From NCBI GenBank assembly GCA_964412785.1, contig CAYPQD010000014.1, positions 1 through 59,129 of the forward strand: DNA of 59,129 bases. Reading direction: 5' to 3'. The stretch is from UBA5336 sp964412785. GTDB lineage: Bacteria; Pseudomonadota; Alphaproteobacteria; Caulobacterales; Hyphomonadaceae. Shown one piece after another: positions 26,465 to 36,506 of the stretch. Under the pieces are notes generated by a model, which was not told where the DNA came from, searched no databases, and saw only the letters and a program-made list of their open reading frames with translations. The position numbers and the translations under genes are program-made. Each line of letters starts with the position of its first letter. Positions within the stretch are counted from its first letter, which is position 1.

Positions 26465-27793
26465 CTATTCGGCGACGCGCAAGCGGTTCAGCTTGGCGGC
26501 AATCTCGGCATAGGCAGCCTTCAGTTCGTCGCCATTCTCTGCCTCGAAATACTGGTCAGCCTCGTATGCACAGGCCTTCAGGAGCGTCTTGCTGCTCTCG
26601 GGCGCCTCAAAGGCAACGGCAAACACCCTTACGCCCTTGGCCCGCATCTTCTTGCAGAGCTCCTTGGCCTGCGCCTTCGTGTCCTTGCCTTCGGGGGTCG
26701 AATACTCTGTGTTGAACTTGCCGTCAGTCATCAGGATGACCGCCTTGATGGTGTCCGGCTCGCTATATGCAAGCGGCCTGGCCGTGGTTGGCCAGATATC
26801 GTCCCAGTCGGGCGCGATCAGGTACCAGCTCCAGGCGACGCCAAGATGGCCGGCTGTATACCCCCCCGCGGTCAGCGCCTCGATGGCCGTGGTCAGGTCG
26901 GTGACTTTGCTCGTCAGCGGCATCAGCGTGCTGGTCGGGCAGCCGGTCGCCAGCCCGCCGATCCAGGCATCGACCGCCGGCTCGTCGTCCCGGAAGGCCG
27001 CCCAGCCATCGCGCTCCGACACGCAGGTCGGTTCGGTGGACGGATCGTAGGAGGGTCCGCGGACGGCTGCGGCATAGCTGCCAGCGTTCACCGCGGTCGA
27101 ATAGGTGACATAGCCGATCCGCACGCGCTCGCCCGTGCCCGGCGTGATCAGCGTGTTGACCGCGGCCTGTGCCGCATCCTTCAGGTCTTCCAGCTTCTGC
27201 CCGGACATCGAACCGGACACATCCAGCATCATGGCGAGGTCGAGCTTTGTGAGATTGGCCCTGGCGCCGGCGGCGGCACCGACCAGCATGGCCTCGCGCT
27301 TCATTACGAGGGGCAGGAGGACGGGCAGGTCGCAGTCCGCGCTCACCCGTACGCTCGCCTCTGCCCGGTTGATGACAACGGTTGGCTGCGGGCAGGCGAC
27401 ATCGCCGTGGACGTTGGCGACGCCGGCGGCGAAATAAGCCCTGGCAATCGCCGCGACATCGCTGTCGGTCCTTGTGCTGTCCTCCAGCATGCGTGCGCCG
27501 GCAAGGCTTGCGGCATCGATCGCGGACTGGATCGTCACCCGCGCCGACTGCGACCGGTCAAGGTTCACGGCGAAGAAGGCCACGGCAAAGATCGGGATAC
27601 AGGCGACAGCAAACAGCATGGCTGTCGCCCCGCGCGTGTCACCCGCATAAGACTTAATACCAATCTGCGCGGATGAAAACTCCTCCGCGGCCCCGGCGCA
27701 TAAGCGCCGACGCGCAGTGGCGCTTGCCCTGCACTGCACGGATCGGTTCCGATCCATGCAGCTTGGTATAAGGGATTGACGGAACTGGCTCAT
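26465..27793 (-). CDS. TadG-like protein with von Willebrand factor A domain
   Basis: A 442-residue protein. TRGATAMLFAVACIPIFAVA followed by NLDRSQSARVTIQSAIDAAS is the TadE/TadG-type membrane segment of Flp pilus-associated proteins. A vWA domain follows, with MIDAS motif MMLDVSGSMSGQ near residue 200 and later acidic metal residues (VILMTDGKFNTEY). It is a lone gene with no tad cluster nearby. Residues 9-46 are encoded by dispersed repeat copy D, which is open in this frame. No start codon exists between that repeat and TRGATA, so the true N-terminus is uncertain. Confidence 0.8.
   Translation of the reverse strand: MSQFRQSLIPSCMDRNRSVQCRASATARRRLCAGAAEEFSSAQIGIKSYAGDTRGATAMLFAVACIPIFAVAFFAVNLDRSQSARVTIQSAIDAASLAGARMLEDSTRTDSDVAAIARAYFAAGVANVHGDVACPQPTVVINRAEASVRVSADCDLPVLLPLVMKREAMLVGAAAGARANLTKLDLAMMLDVSGSMSGQKLEDLKDAAQAAVNTLITPGTGERVRIGYVTYSTAVNAGSYAAAVRGPSYDPSTEPTCVSERDGWAAFRDDEPAVDAWIGGLATGCPTSTLMPLTSKVTDLTTAIEALTAGGYTAGHLGVAWSWYLIAPDWDDIWPTTARPLAYSEPDTIKAVILMTDGKFNTEYSTPEGKDTKAQAKELCKKMRAKGVRVFAVAFEAPESSKTLLKACAYEADQYFEAENGDELKAAYAEIAAKLNRLRVAE
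27657..27769 (+). repeat. dispersed hairpin repeat, copy D (within coding frame)
   Basis: Bounded by ATACC and GGTAT. The central GGCGCATAAGCGCC hairpin and the right-hand CTGCACGGATCGG/CCGATCCATGCAG hairpin are well kept; the left hairpin is degenerate. On the minus strand the whole copy is open in the frame of the von Willebrand-domain gene and would encode about 38 residues including IPSCMDRNRSVQC. It is also upstream of the divergent nitroreductase gene by about 130 bases. Confidence 0.88.
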
Positions 27794-27903
27794 ATCGGAT
27801 CAACCCGGAGTTAACGTGTCCGGTTGGTAGCGAGCCGCGTGCCAGTTCGCGCGACTGCGTTCAGGACGAGGTAACCATCCGGGCAAGCGGGAGGGTTCAG
27901 GCG

Positions 27904-28575
27904 ATGGATGTGAGCGAAGCGGTCGCGCAGCGGATGTCGGTGCGCGCCTTCCACGAGGCGCCCCTGAAGCGCGGCGAGGTCGAGGCCTGGCTTGCCGCCG
28001 CCCAGCGCGCGCCGTCCGGCGGCAATGTCCAGCCCTGGCGGGTGATTGCGGTGGCCGGCGCCGCCCGTGAGGCGGTGATTGCGGCCGCCGGCGAGGCGCT
28101 CGCGCACGCACCGAAGGGCGAGGAGACCGACCGGCCGATCTACCCGCCGGGCCTGTGGGGCGTCTACGAGGCGCGCCGTCGCCGCGTCGGCGAGATGATG
28201 TACGACACGCTCGGCATTCCCAGGGACGACCGCGCCGCGCGGCTGGCCTGGTTTTCCAACAATTTCCGCTTCTTCGGTGCGCCGCTTGCGCTGTTTTTCG
28301 TGATCGACGAGCGCATGGGCCATGGCCAGTGGGCGCATATGGGCATGTACATGCAAACGCTCGCCCTGCTCGCGGTGGAGCGCGGCTGGGGCACCTGCAT
28401 GCAGGAATGCTGGGGCATGCTGCGCCCGACCCTGAAGGCGCATTTCGCACTGGGCGAGAGCGAGATGGTCTATTGCGGCATGGCCGTCGGCCACGCGGAC
28501 CCGGACCACCCGGTCAACACCCTGCGTGCCGAACGCGCCCCGCTGGACGAGGTGGTGGAGTTCCGCGAGGTCTGA
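27904..28575 (+). CDS. nitroreductase family protein
   Basis: A 223-residue FMN-binding oxidoreductase. RMSVRAFHEAPLKRGEVE at the N-terminus, AAQRAPSGGNVQPWRVIAVA for FMN phosphate contacts and GMYMQTLALLAVERGWGTC in the core are superfamily signatures. It belongs to a different branch from the RutE-like enzyme at 20 kb. The natural substrate cannot be inferred. Its TGA stop runs directly into dispersed repeat copy E. Start ATG at 27904 follows a purine-rich GGGAGGG sequence. Confidence 0.88.
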   Translation: MDVSEAVAQRMSVRAFHEAPLKRGEVEAWLAAAQRAPSGGNVQPWRVIAVAGAAREAVIAAAGEALAHAPKGEETDRPIYPPGLWGVYEARRRRVGEMMYDTLGIPRDDRAARLAWFSNNFRFFGAPLALFFVIDERMGHGQWAHMGMYMQTLALLAVERGWGTCMQECWGMLRPTLKAHFALGESEMVYCGMAVGHADPDHPVNTLRAERAPLDEVVEFREV

Positions 28576-28678
28576 GACCACGCTGCATGGATCGGCACCG
28601 ATCCTTGCGGCGCGAGGCCGAGCGCGACTGCGCGTCGGCGCTCATGCCCAGATGGGTCATCGTCTGCGCACAGTGACA
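28575..28678 (-). repeat. dispersed hairpin repeat, copy E (inverted)
   Basis: Opposite orientation to copies A, B, D and F. It begins AGACCACGCTGCATGGATCG on the last base of the nitroreductase stop codon, with hairpin GGATCGG/CCGATCC, then the central GGCGC region and a degenerate CGTCTGCGCAC end. The distal boundary is approximate because the ATACC end has decayed. It lies between the 3' ends of the nitroreductase and acs genes. Confidence 0.82.
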
Positions 28679-28723
28679 TGAGCCGGTCCGTGCAAACCGC
28701 TGGCGACCCCGCCTCGGACGGCA

Positions 28724-30673
<1,950 letters not shown>

Positions 30674-30716
30674 GATAGGGCCTCCTCCGCCATGTCTGAT
30701 TGCCTCGACCCTAGCG

Positions 30717-32030
30717 TCAGAACGCGTATTTCGTCGAGAAGGTGAGGCGGGTGATCGTGCCGGTGGCGCCGGCCTCGGTCTCGCGTTCGCCGAGCAGGAA
30801 CTCGGTGCCAAGCGTTACCTTGGGCAGCGGGTCCCAGAGGAACGCGCTATAGACCGACTGGACCTGGCTGGTCGCGCCGCCGCCGACAAAGTCCGGATTG
30901 TCCACGAACAGGCCGGAATAGCCGATATTGACGCGCGCCGTCTCGCCAAAGGGGTGGCGCCAGGCGACCAGACCGCCATAGCTCGGTATTGCCTCCAGTT
31001 CGCCGGTCGCCGGATCGATGGCAGCCGCATTGACGGCATTGAGGCCGACATAACGGCCGAGCCCTTCGCCGCCGACCAGGTTGAAGCGGATATCGTCGCG
31101 TTCGCCGAGTTTCACCCTGCCCGAAGCGCTGAGCCCAAAGCCGACAGCGCTTTCCTCGCTGCCGGCAGCGTCAAGGCGCAGCTCCCTGGCGATGGCGGCA
31201 AAAGAGACAGTGCCGAAATCGCCGGCAGCATTGTAGCGCGCGACAATGTCCGGGACGAGGTTGGTGTCGGCCTCGATCCGCCCGCCGCCGACTGGTGTGA
31301 TCGTGGTGTTGCCATTCTCCAGGGCAAACTGCCAGGGGCCGTGGGTATAGCGCAGCTGGGCCTGGCGGATGAATACCATGCCGTCGGAGAGGACGAGAAA
31401 GCTCGCGCTTTCAGGGATGGCAGAGGTATTCTGGAAAGTCGACCATTCCTGGCCGACGCGCCATCCGCCGACATCGACATAGGCCCGGCGCAGACGCGGT
31501 GAATAGGAGTTCGACACCCGCTGGTCACCCTGCAGGGAGCCGAGGAAATCCATCTCGATATAGCCGGTCACGGTCTGGCCGTTGACGTCGCGCGCACCGG
31601 ACAGGAAGATGCGCGAAGCCTGGGCGGTGAAGTCAGTGAAGGAGGTCTCGTCGCCACCGATTGGGGTGACGCTCGGGATATAGAAGTCGCGGGCGATGGA
31701 ACTGGCGCCGATCGACCCGTCGGACAGGGAGGTCGCGTGCACGTCGAGATCGACAAAGCCACCAAATTTCAGCGTCGCGTCGCCAACCCTGAAGCCATCG
31801 CGGGAGGCCGGGGTCCGGTCATCCGCGGGCAGCATGATCGTCTCAAGGCGCACGACATCGCCCTGGCGTTCATTGCGTTCCCTGGCGAGCTCGGCCTTCA
31901 TCGCCGCCAGTTCTGCCTCAAGCGCAGCGATGCGGGCCTCCATCCCCGCCGACTGGGCAGCGGCCGTGCCTGCCGACAGCGCAATGGCAGCCGCTCCGCA
32001 CAGCAACAGGGCTTTGACTGGACGCTTCAT
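30717..32030 (-). CDS. DcaP-like trimeric outer-membrane porin
   Basis: A 437-residue porin with signal peptide LLLCGAAAIALSAGTAAAQS, a short periplasmic coiled coil (MEARIAALEAELAAMKAELA), a transition KFGGFVDLDVHA and an anti-parallel beta-barrel of alternating strands ending LTFSTKYAF, with the terminal Phe needed for BAM assembly. The coiled coil followed by a barrel is the DcaP arrangement; DcaP-type porins take up dicarboxylates and related small anions. Its position directly before acs suggests carboxylate entry for acetate use, which is inference. Confidence 0.87.
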   Translation of the reverse strand: MKRPVKALLLCGAAAIALSAGTAAAQSAGMEARIAALEAELAAMKAELARERNERQGDVVRLETIMLPADDRTPASRDGFRVGDATLKFGGFVDLDVHATSLSDGSIGASSIARDFYIPSVTPIGGDETSFTDFTAQASRIFLSGARDVNGQTVTGYIEMDFLGSLQGDQRVSNSYSPRLRRAYVDVGGWRVGQEWSTFQNTSAIPESASFLVLSDGMVFIRQAQLRYTHGPWQFALENGNTTITPVGGGRIEADTNLVPDIVARYNAAGDFGTVSFAAIARELRLDAAGSEESAVGFGLSASGRVKLGERDDIRFNLVGGEGLGRYVGLNAVNAAAIDPATGELEAIPSYGGLVAWRHPFGETARVNIGYSGLFVDNPDFVGGGATSQVQSVYSAFLWDPLPKVTLGTEFLLGERETEAGATGTITRLTFSTKYAF

Positions 32031-32103
32031 CGGTAACTCCTCCCCTGGGACTTCGTCTTGTTAAGCGCGAGTATCGGGGAGGCGCGCCTGGCCCGCCATT
32101 GGC

Positions 32104-32123
32104 CATTGGGATTAAGACCAATG
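32104..32123. promoter_or_regulatory. candidate operator between porin-acs and crbR-like gene
   Basis: Inverted repeat CATTGG-N8-CCAATG in the divergent promoter region, with minus-strand core GGACATTGGTCTTAA (through 32126). A related GGGACTTTGGTCTAAG occurs upstream of the ActP-like operon, at a similar 80-100 base distance from the first gene. The shared sequence makes it a candidate binding site for the neighbouring LuxR-type regulator. Confidence 0.4.
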
Positions 32124-32213
32124 TCCTAGTTCGCCCTCGACAAGCGCGGGCTCTGTGGCAATACTTTACCCCATGACCGGGAATCCGGCGCTTCAGGCTT
32201 GGGAGGGCCAATC

Positions 32214-32861
32214 ATGGTGGACAAGCTGCTTGTCCTAATTGTCGACGACCATCCGCTGTTCCGCGACGCGCTGGAGACCGCGCTGGAGCGCGCCTTTCCG
32301 GACAGGGCGCAGGTGGTCCACGCTGGCAGCCTCCAGGCGGCGCTTGGCTGTCTGGCCATGTCGACGCCACACCTAATCCTTCTCGATCTCAATCTCGGCG
32401 ATGCCAGTGGCTTTGAGGGCCTCTCGCGCCTGAGGGCGGCTGCACCGGACGTGCCGGTCTACGTGGTGTCGGCCACCGAGACACCGTCCGCCTATGGCCG
32501 CGCCCGGGCGCTCGGGGCGGGTGGCTACCTGCCCAAGAGCCTGCCACTGGCAGACCTGTCTGCCGCGCTTGCGACCGCGCTCGATGGCGGCGAATGGTTC
32601 CCGGAGAGCCGCGACAGCGCCGGCAAGCATGATGGTGCTGAACGGGTCGCGAGCCTTACCCCTGCGCAGCGGCGCGTCCTTGCGGGCCTCTCCGACGGGC
32701 TGCTCAACAAGCAGATCGCCTTTGAGATGGGGATTTCCGAGGCCACGGTGAAGGCGCACATGACGGCGATCTTCCGCAAGCTCGGCGCCAACAACCGCAC
32801 CCAGGCGCTGCTGATTTTCCAGTCGGCCAACAGCCTTGATGCGGATCACTCCGCTGCCTGA
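32214..32861 (+). CDS. LuxR-type response regulator, CrbR-like
   Basis: A 215-residue two-component regulator. The receiver has VLIVDDHPLFRDAL, phospho-acceptor Asp in LILLDLNLGDASG, and the switch Lys in GGYLPKSLP. A LuxR helix-turn-helix follows: LTPAQRRVLAGLSDGLLNKQ with IAFEMGISEATVKAHMTAIF. It overlaps the 3' end of the convergent transporter-fused kinase, its likely partner. In Vibrio and Pseudomonas, CrbS/CrbR pairs of this design activate acs and acetate-transport genes. The start at 32214 has GGGAGG seven bases upstream. Confidence 0.9.
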   Translation: MVDKLLVLIVDDHPLFRDALETALERAFPDRAQVVHAGSLQAALGCLAMSTPHLILLDLNLGDASGFEGLSRLRAAAPDVPVYVVSATETPSAYGRARALGAGGYLPKSLPLADLSAALATALDGGEWFPESRDSAGKHDGAERVASLTPAQRRVLAGLSDGLLNKQIAFEMGISEATVKAHMTAIFRKLGANNRTQALLIFQSANSLDADHSAA

Positions 32862-35800
32862 GCGCGACCCGCCGCGGCACCCGAAACGAGCGTGCGCAGG
32901 GCTTGCGGGCTGGCGGGCTTGCGCAGGACTGGAACGCCAAGGTCTGCTGCGGCCGCTTCGACTTCAGGCGAGCTCTTCGCCGTCAGCAGGATGAAGCGCG
33001 TCGCGGTGGGCAGCGTCGCCTTCAGGGTGCGCACCACGTCGAGGCCGCTAGGTCCCGCGCCCAGTTCGAGGTCGGCGACCACCATATCGGGCGGGTCGGC
33101 CGCCGCCAGCCGAAGTGCCCCGTCGCCTGAGCAGGCTGTGGCGACCCGGCAGCCCCAGCGCTGCAGCAGTGCGGTCATGCCCTCAAGGATGCTTGGCTCG
33201 TCATCGACGCAGAGCACACAGAGGCCGTTGAGGATATCAGGCACCGACGGGTGGCGGCCTGGAGGGATTGGCGCCTTCGCCCGTTCGCGCCGCACCGCGC
33301 GAGGCACGCTGACATGGAACGCGCTGCCCCGGCCGACGCGCGAGCGCACGCCGATTTCCGCGCCCATCAGTCCTGCCATGCGCCGTGCCACTGCCAGTCC
33401 GAGCCCGGCGCCCCGCACCCCCTGATTGTCCGCTTCGGCGAGGCGCTGGAATTCCTCGAATATCAGCGCCTGTCGGTCTTCGGAAATGCCCGGGCCGGTG
33501 TCCCAGACCTCGATCCGCACCTGATCGCCACGCCGTCGCGCGCCGATCAGGATCGCGCCGGTCCGGGTATAGCGCTGCGCATTGGAGATGAAATTGCGCA
33601 GGATGCTCTGAAGGAAGTCGGGATCAGCGCTGACACTGAGCGAGGTGGGTGCAAGGCGCAGTGCCAGTCCCGCGCGCGCAGCCATGGGCGCAGCCTCGTC
33701 CAGCAGGTCCTCAAGGAGTGGCCCGAGCGGCAGCACGACGGGCCGGGCGGCGAGGTCGCCATGGTCAAGCCGGGAGATATCGAGGAGCCCCTTAAGGAGA
33801 TTGTCGGCCGACTGGATGGCCCGGTCGGCCCGCGCAACGCGTTCGAGCGTGGCGGGCGCCGGGGCGTCAGGGTCGATGGCGCCAAGGAAGAGTCTCGCGG
33901 CATTGAGCGGCTGCAGGAGGTCGTGGCTTGCCGCAGCGAGGAAGCGGGTCTTGGAGGCGTTGGCACCCTCCGCCTCGCGCCTTGCCCGTTCAAGCCGGCG
34001 CAGCGCATCCTCCAGTTCGGCTGTGCGGGCGCTGACGCGCGCTTCGAGGGTCTCATTCGCCTCAACCAGCGCCTGTTCGCGGCGCTTGTCGTCGGTGATG
34101 TCGGTAAAGGTTGTGACATAGCCGCCGCCCGGCATCGGGCTGCCGGTGATCCGCAGGTATCGCCCGTCCGGATTGCGGCGCTCATAGCGATGGACGGCAC
34201 CGCGGCGCATGTGTGCAATGCGGCGCTCGGCCTCAACGGCCGGTTCGCCGCCGGGTATCCATCCGGAGCGGATATTGTGTTCGATCAGTCTCGCGACCGG
34301 GGTTCCGACCCGCACCAGGTCGCGCGGATAGCTGAACAGCTCCACATAGCGGCTGTTCCAGGCAACAAGGCGCTGCTCACTGTCGACGACGCTTATGCCC
34401 TGGGAGACATTTTCCAGCATGGACTGCAGCATGTGACGGTCGAAGCGCTCCGCCTGGGTCTGGTGGTCAAGCAGGGTCAGCACGTCACCGAGGGCGACAT
34501 CCATGCCACCGACGGCCGACGACATCACCACGCGGGCCGATGCGGCGCCAAGCGCGCTGGCGAGAACCCGCTCGGTGCGCTGGATCAGGCGCCAGTCGGC
34601 CGGGCCGTTGCCAAAGGCGGTCAGCCCGGTATCGTCCTCGAATTCGCGGAAGGCATGATCGACGGCCCTGGGATCGAGGAAGCGGGCGGCGAGCGCATGC
34701 AGGCCATCGGGCGTGATCCCGGCAGCCTCCGCAGCATGCGGGGTGGGCACGGCGAAACGGTCCGGCGCGGGGCTGGCGAAAACGGCGGCCTGGATACGGT
34801 CGCGCAGACGCTCACGCGCGCGCAGCGACAGGACGATGAAAACAAGGGTGTTGAGCGACAGGCTCCAGGCGACGCCATGGGTCAGCGGGTCGCCGAGTGA
34901 GAGGCCGAAAAGGGCCTGCGGCGCCAGCCAGGACGGGACGGCCGCGGCCACGGCGTGCCCGCCGAAAAGTGCCGGCAGGGCGAGCGTATAGGCCCAGGCG
35001 GCCATGCCGAGGACGAGCCCTGCGAGCGCGCCATTGCGGTGCCCGCCCTTCCAGTAGACCGCGCCGATGAGGACGGGGGCAAACTGCACAGCAGCGGCGA
35101 AGGACAGCAGGCCGATCTGGGCGAGTGCCTCGCTGCCGGCGGCGCGGTAATAGGCGTAGGCGAGCAGCAGCACGGCGACAATCACCGCGCGCCGGATCAG
35201 GACAAGCCGCTTGCCTTCCGCCCCGCCGAGACGGGCGAGGCCACCGGTGCGCATCACCCCGGGAACGACGAGGTCGTGGGTGACCATTGTCGAAACCGCC
35301 ACGGCGGCGACGATCACCATGCCGGTCGCCGCAGAGAACCCGCCGAGGAAGACAACCAGCGCAAGCAGCCCATCGCCCCGCGACAAGGGCAGGCTGAGGA
35401 CGAACAGATCCGGCGACGTGCTGGCCGGCAGGAGGCTCAGCCCGGCCAGCGTGATCGGGATGACCACCAGGCTGGTCGCCAGCATGTAGAGCGGGAACAG
35501 CCAGCGCGCTCGCGCGATGTCGTCCTCGCTGCGGCGTTCGATGATCGCCACGTGGAACTGGCGCGGCAGGCAGATGATGGCCGCCATGGACAGGAGGGTG
35601 ATGGTGACGAACCGGCCCGACAGGCCCTCGCTGCTCGTGAACTGGCTGGCATGGGCGGCAATGTCAGCCGCCGGCACGGCTTCCAGCAGGGCAAGCGAGA
35701 GCGCGCAGACGGCTATCAGCGCGCCGAGCTTCACGATCGCCTCGATCGCCAGAACGCGCATCAAACCGGCATTCTGGCGCGTCGCGTCGGAGTGCCGCGC

Positions 35801-36367
35801 GCCGAAGAGAATGGCGAAAACGGCGAGTGTCAGGGCGGTGACAAGGACCGTGGTGTCAGCCGGCGGCAGGTCACCGGCCGTGTCGCCCCGGGCAAGCGCC
35901 TGGAAGCTCATGCCGACGGATTTCAGCTGCAGGGCAATGTAGGGAATGGCGCCTGCGACGGCAGCCAGCGTCGCGGCGGCGGCGAGCGAGCGGCTCTTGC
36001 CATAGCGCGCGGCGAGGAAGTCCGACAGTGAGCTGATGCTCTCGCGCCTGGCGATGTCGCCAATGCGTCGCACAAGGCCCGGCAGGACCAGGAAGACCAT
36101 GGCCGGTCCGAGATAGATCGGCAGATAGTCCCAGCCCGAGGCGGCCGCCGTACCGACCGCACCAAAATAGGTCCAGGAGGTGCAGTAGACACCGAGCGCG
36201 AGGGCATAGACCGTCGCGCTCTGGCGGAAAGCTGGCCGCGCCGCCTTGCGGTCGCGCTTCCAGGCGAGCGCGAACAGGCCGGCCATGTAGAGCGCGGCGG
36301 AGAGGATGATCAGCCAGACGGGCAGTCCAGGCCCTCCCGTGTCGGGCCCCTGAGCACGGGACCGCAT
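32846..36367 (-). CDS. SSS transporter-fused hybrid sensor histidine kinase, CrbS-like
   Basis: A 1173-residue protein. The first roughly 530 residues are a sodium:solute symporter domain of about 13 helices (SIVSLSDFLAARYG-type region reads ESISSLSDFLAARYGKSRSL). A PAS domain follows (SQGISVVDSEQRLVAWNSRY), then the dimerisation helix with phospho-His in AAASHDLLQPLNAARLFLGA, an ATPase domain ending GAGLGLAVARRMAGLMGAEI, and a C-terminal receiver (LCVDDEPSILEG, acceptor Asp in MVVADLELGAG). It converges on and overlaps the CrbR-like gene by 16 bases and lies beside the ActP-like genes. Acetate or another carboxylate is the expected signal, by analogy. Confidence 0.92.
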   Translation of the reverse strand: MRSRAQGPDTGGPGLPVWLIILSAALYMAGLFALAWKRDRKAARPAFRQSATVYALALGVYCTSWTYFGAVGTAAASGWDYLPIYLGPAMVFLVLPGLVRRIGDIARRESISSLSDFLAARYGKSRSLAAAATLAAVAGAIPYIALQLKSVGMSFQALARGDTAGDLPPADTTVLVTALTLAVFAILFGARHSDATRQNAGLMRVLAIEAIVKLGALIAVCALSLALLEAVPAADIAAHASQFTSSEGLSGRFVTITLLSMAAIICLPRQFHVAIIERRSEDDIARARWLFPLYMLATSLVVIPITLAGLSLLPASTSPDLFVLSLPLSRGDGLLALVVFLGGFSAATGMVIVAAVAVSTMVTHDLVVPGVMRTGGLARLGGAEGKRLVLIRRAVIVAVLLLAYAYYRAAGSEALAQIGLLSFAAAVQFAPVLIGAVYWKGGHRNGALAGLVLGMAAWAYTLALPALFGGHAVAAAVPSWLAPQALFGLSLGDPLTHGVAWSLSLNTLVFIVLSLRARERLRDRIQAAVFASPAPDRFAVPTPHAAEAAGITPDGLHALAARFLDPRAVDHAFREFEDDTGLTAFGNGPADWRLIQRTERVLASALGAASARVVMSSAVGGMDVALGDVLTLLDHQTQAERFDRHMLQSMLENVSQGISVVDSEQRLVAWNSRYVELFSYPRDLVRVGTPVARLIEHNIRSGWIPGGEPAVEAERRIAHMRRGAVHRYERRNPDGRYLRITGSPMPGGGYVTTFTDITDDKRREQALVEANETLEARVSARTAELEDALRRLERARREAEGANASKTRFLAAASHDLLQPLNAARLFLGAIDPDAPAPATLERVARADRAIQSADNLLKGLLDISRLDHGDLAARPVVLPLGPLLEDLLDEAAPMAARAGLALRLAPTSLSVSADPDFLQSILRNFISNAQRYTRTGAILIGARRRGDQVRIEVWDTGPGISEDRQALIFEEFQRLAEADNQGVRGAGLGLAVARRMAGLMGAEIGVRSRVGRGSAFHVSVPRAVRRERAKAPIPPGRHPSVPDILNGLCVLCVDDEPSILEGMTALLQRWGCRVATACSGDGALRLAAADPPDMVVADLELGAGPSGLDVVRTLKATLPTATRFILLTAKSSPEVEAAAADLGVPVLRKPASPQALRTLVSGAAAGRAQAAE

Positions 36368-36442
36368 GGAGGGTGAGGGTGCGTAATTCGTGCCGTCGGC
36401 GCAAGCTGGCCCAAAGTCTTATCGACGGGGGCGCAAGAAACA

Positions 36443-36470
36443 CGGGGCGGTTCCTTGAGGAACCGCCCCG
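36443..36470 (-). terminator. strong hairpin downstream of the ActP-like gene
   Basis: GGGGCGGTTCC and GGAACCGCCCC form an 11-bp stem with a four-base loop, immediately after the ActP-like stop codon on the minus strand. The following minus-strand sequence has only a weak T-rich stretch (GTTTCTT), so termination may be partial. It also separates this gene from the CrbS-like kinase gene. Confidence 0.7.
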
Positions 36471-36472
36471 CC

Positions 36473-36506
36473 AAGTGGGTCAATTTGGACGGAAACCGCC
36501 CTAATG
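36473..36506 (+). repeat. repeat shared with 22.39 kb, mobile-element-end-like
   Basis: Reads AAGTGGGTCAATTTGGACGG and continues AAACCGCCCTAATG, nearly identical to the minus strand near 22.4 kb. It ends within the last codons of the ActP-like gene. As at the other site, the repeat follows the 3' end of a gene; no transposase is present. Confidence 0.6.

Noticed and set aside
27811..28581. 256-codon minus-strand frame
   Set aside because: Antisense to the nitroreductase, whose motifs are clear.
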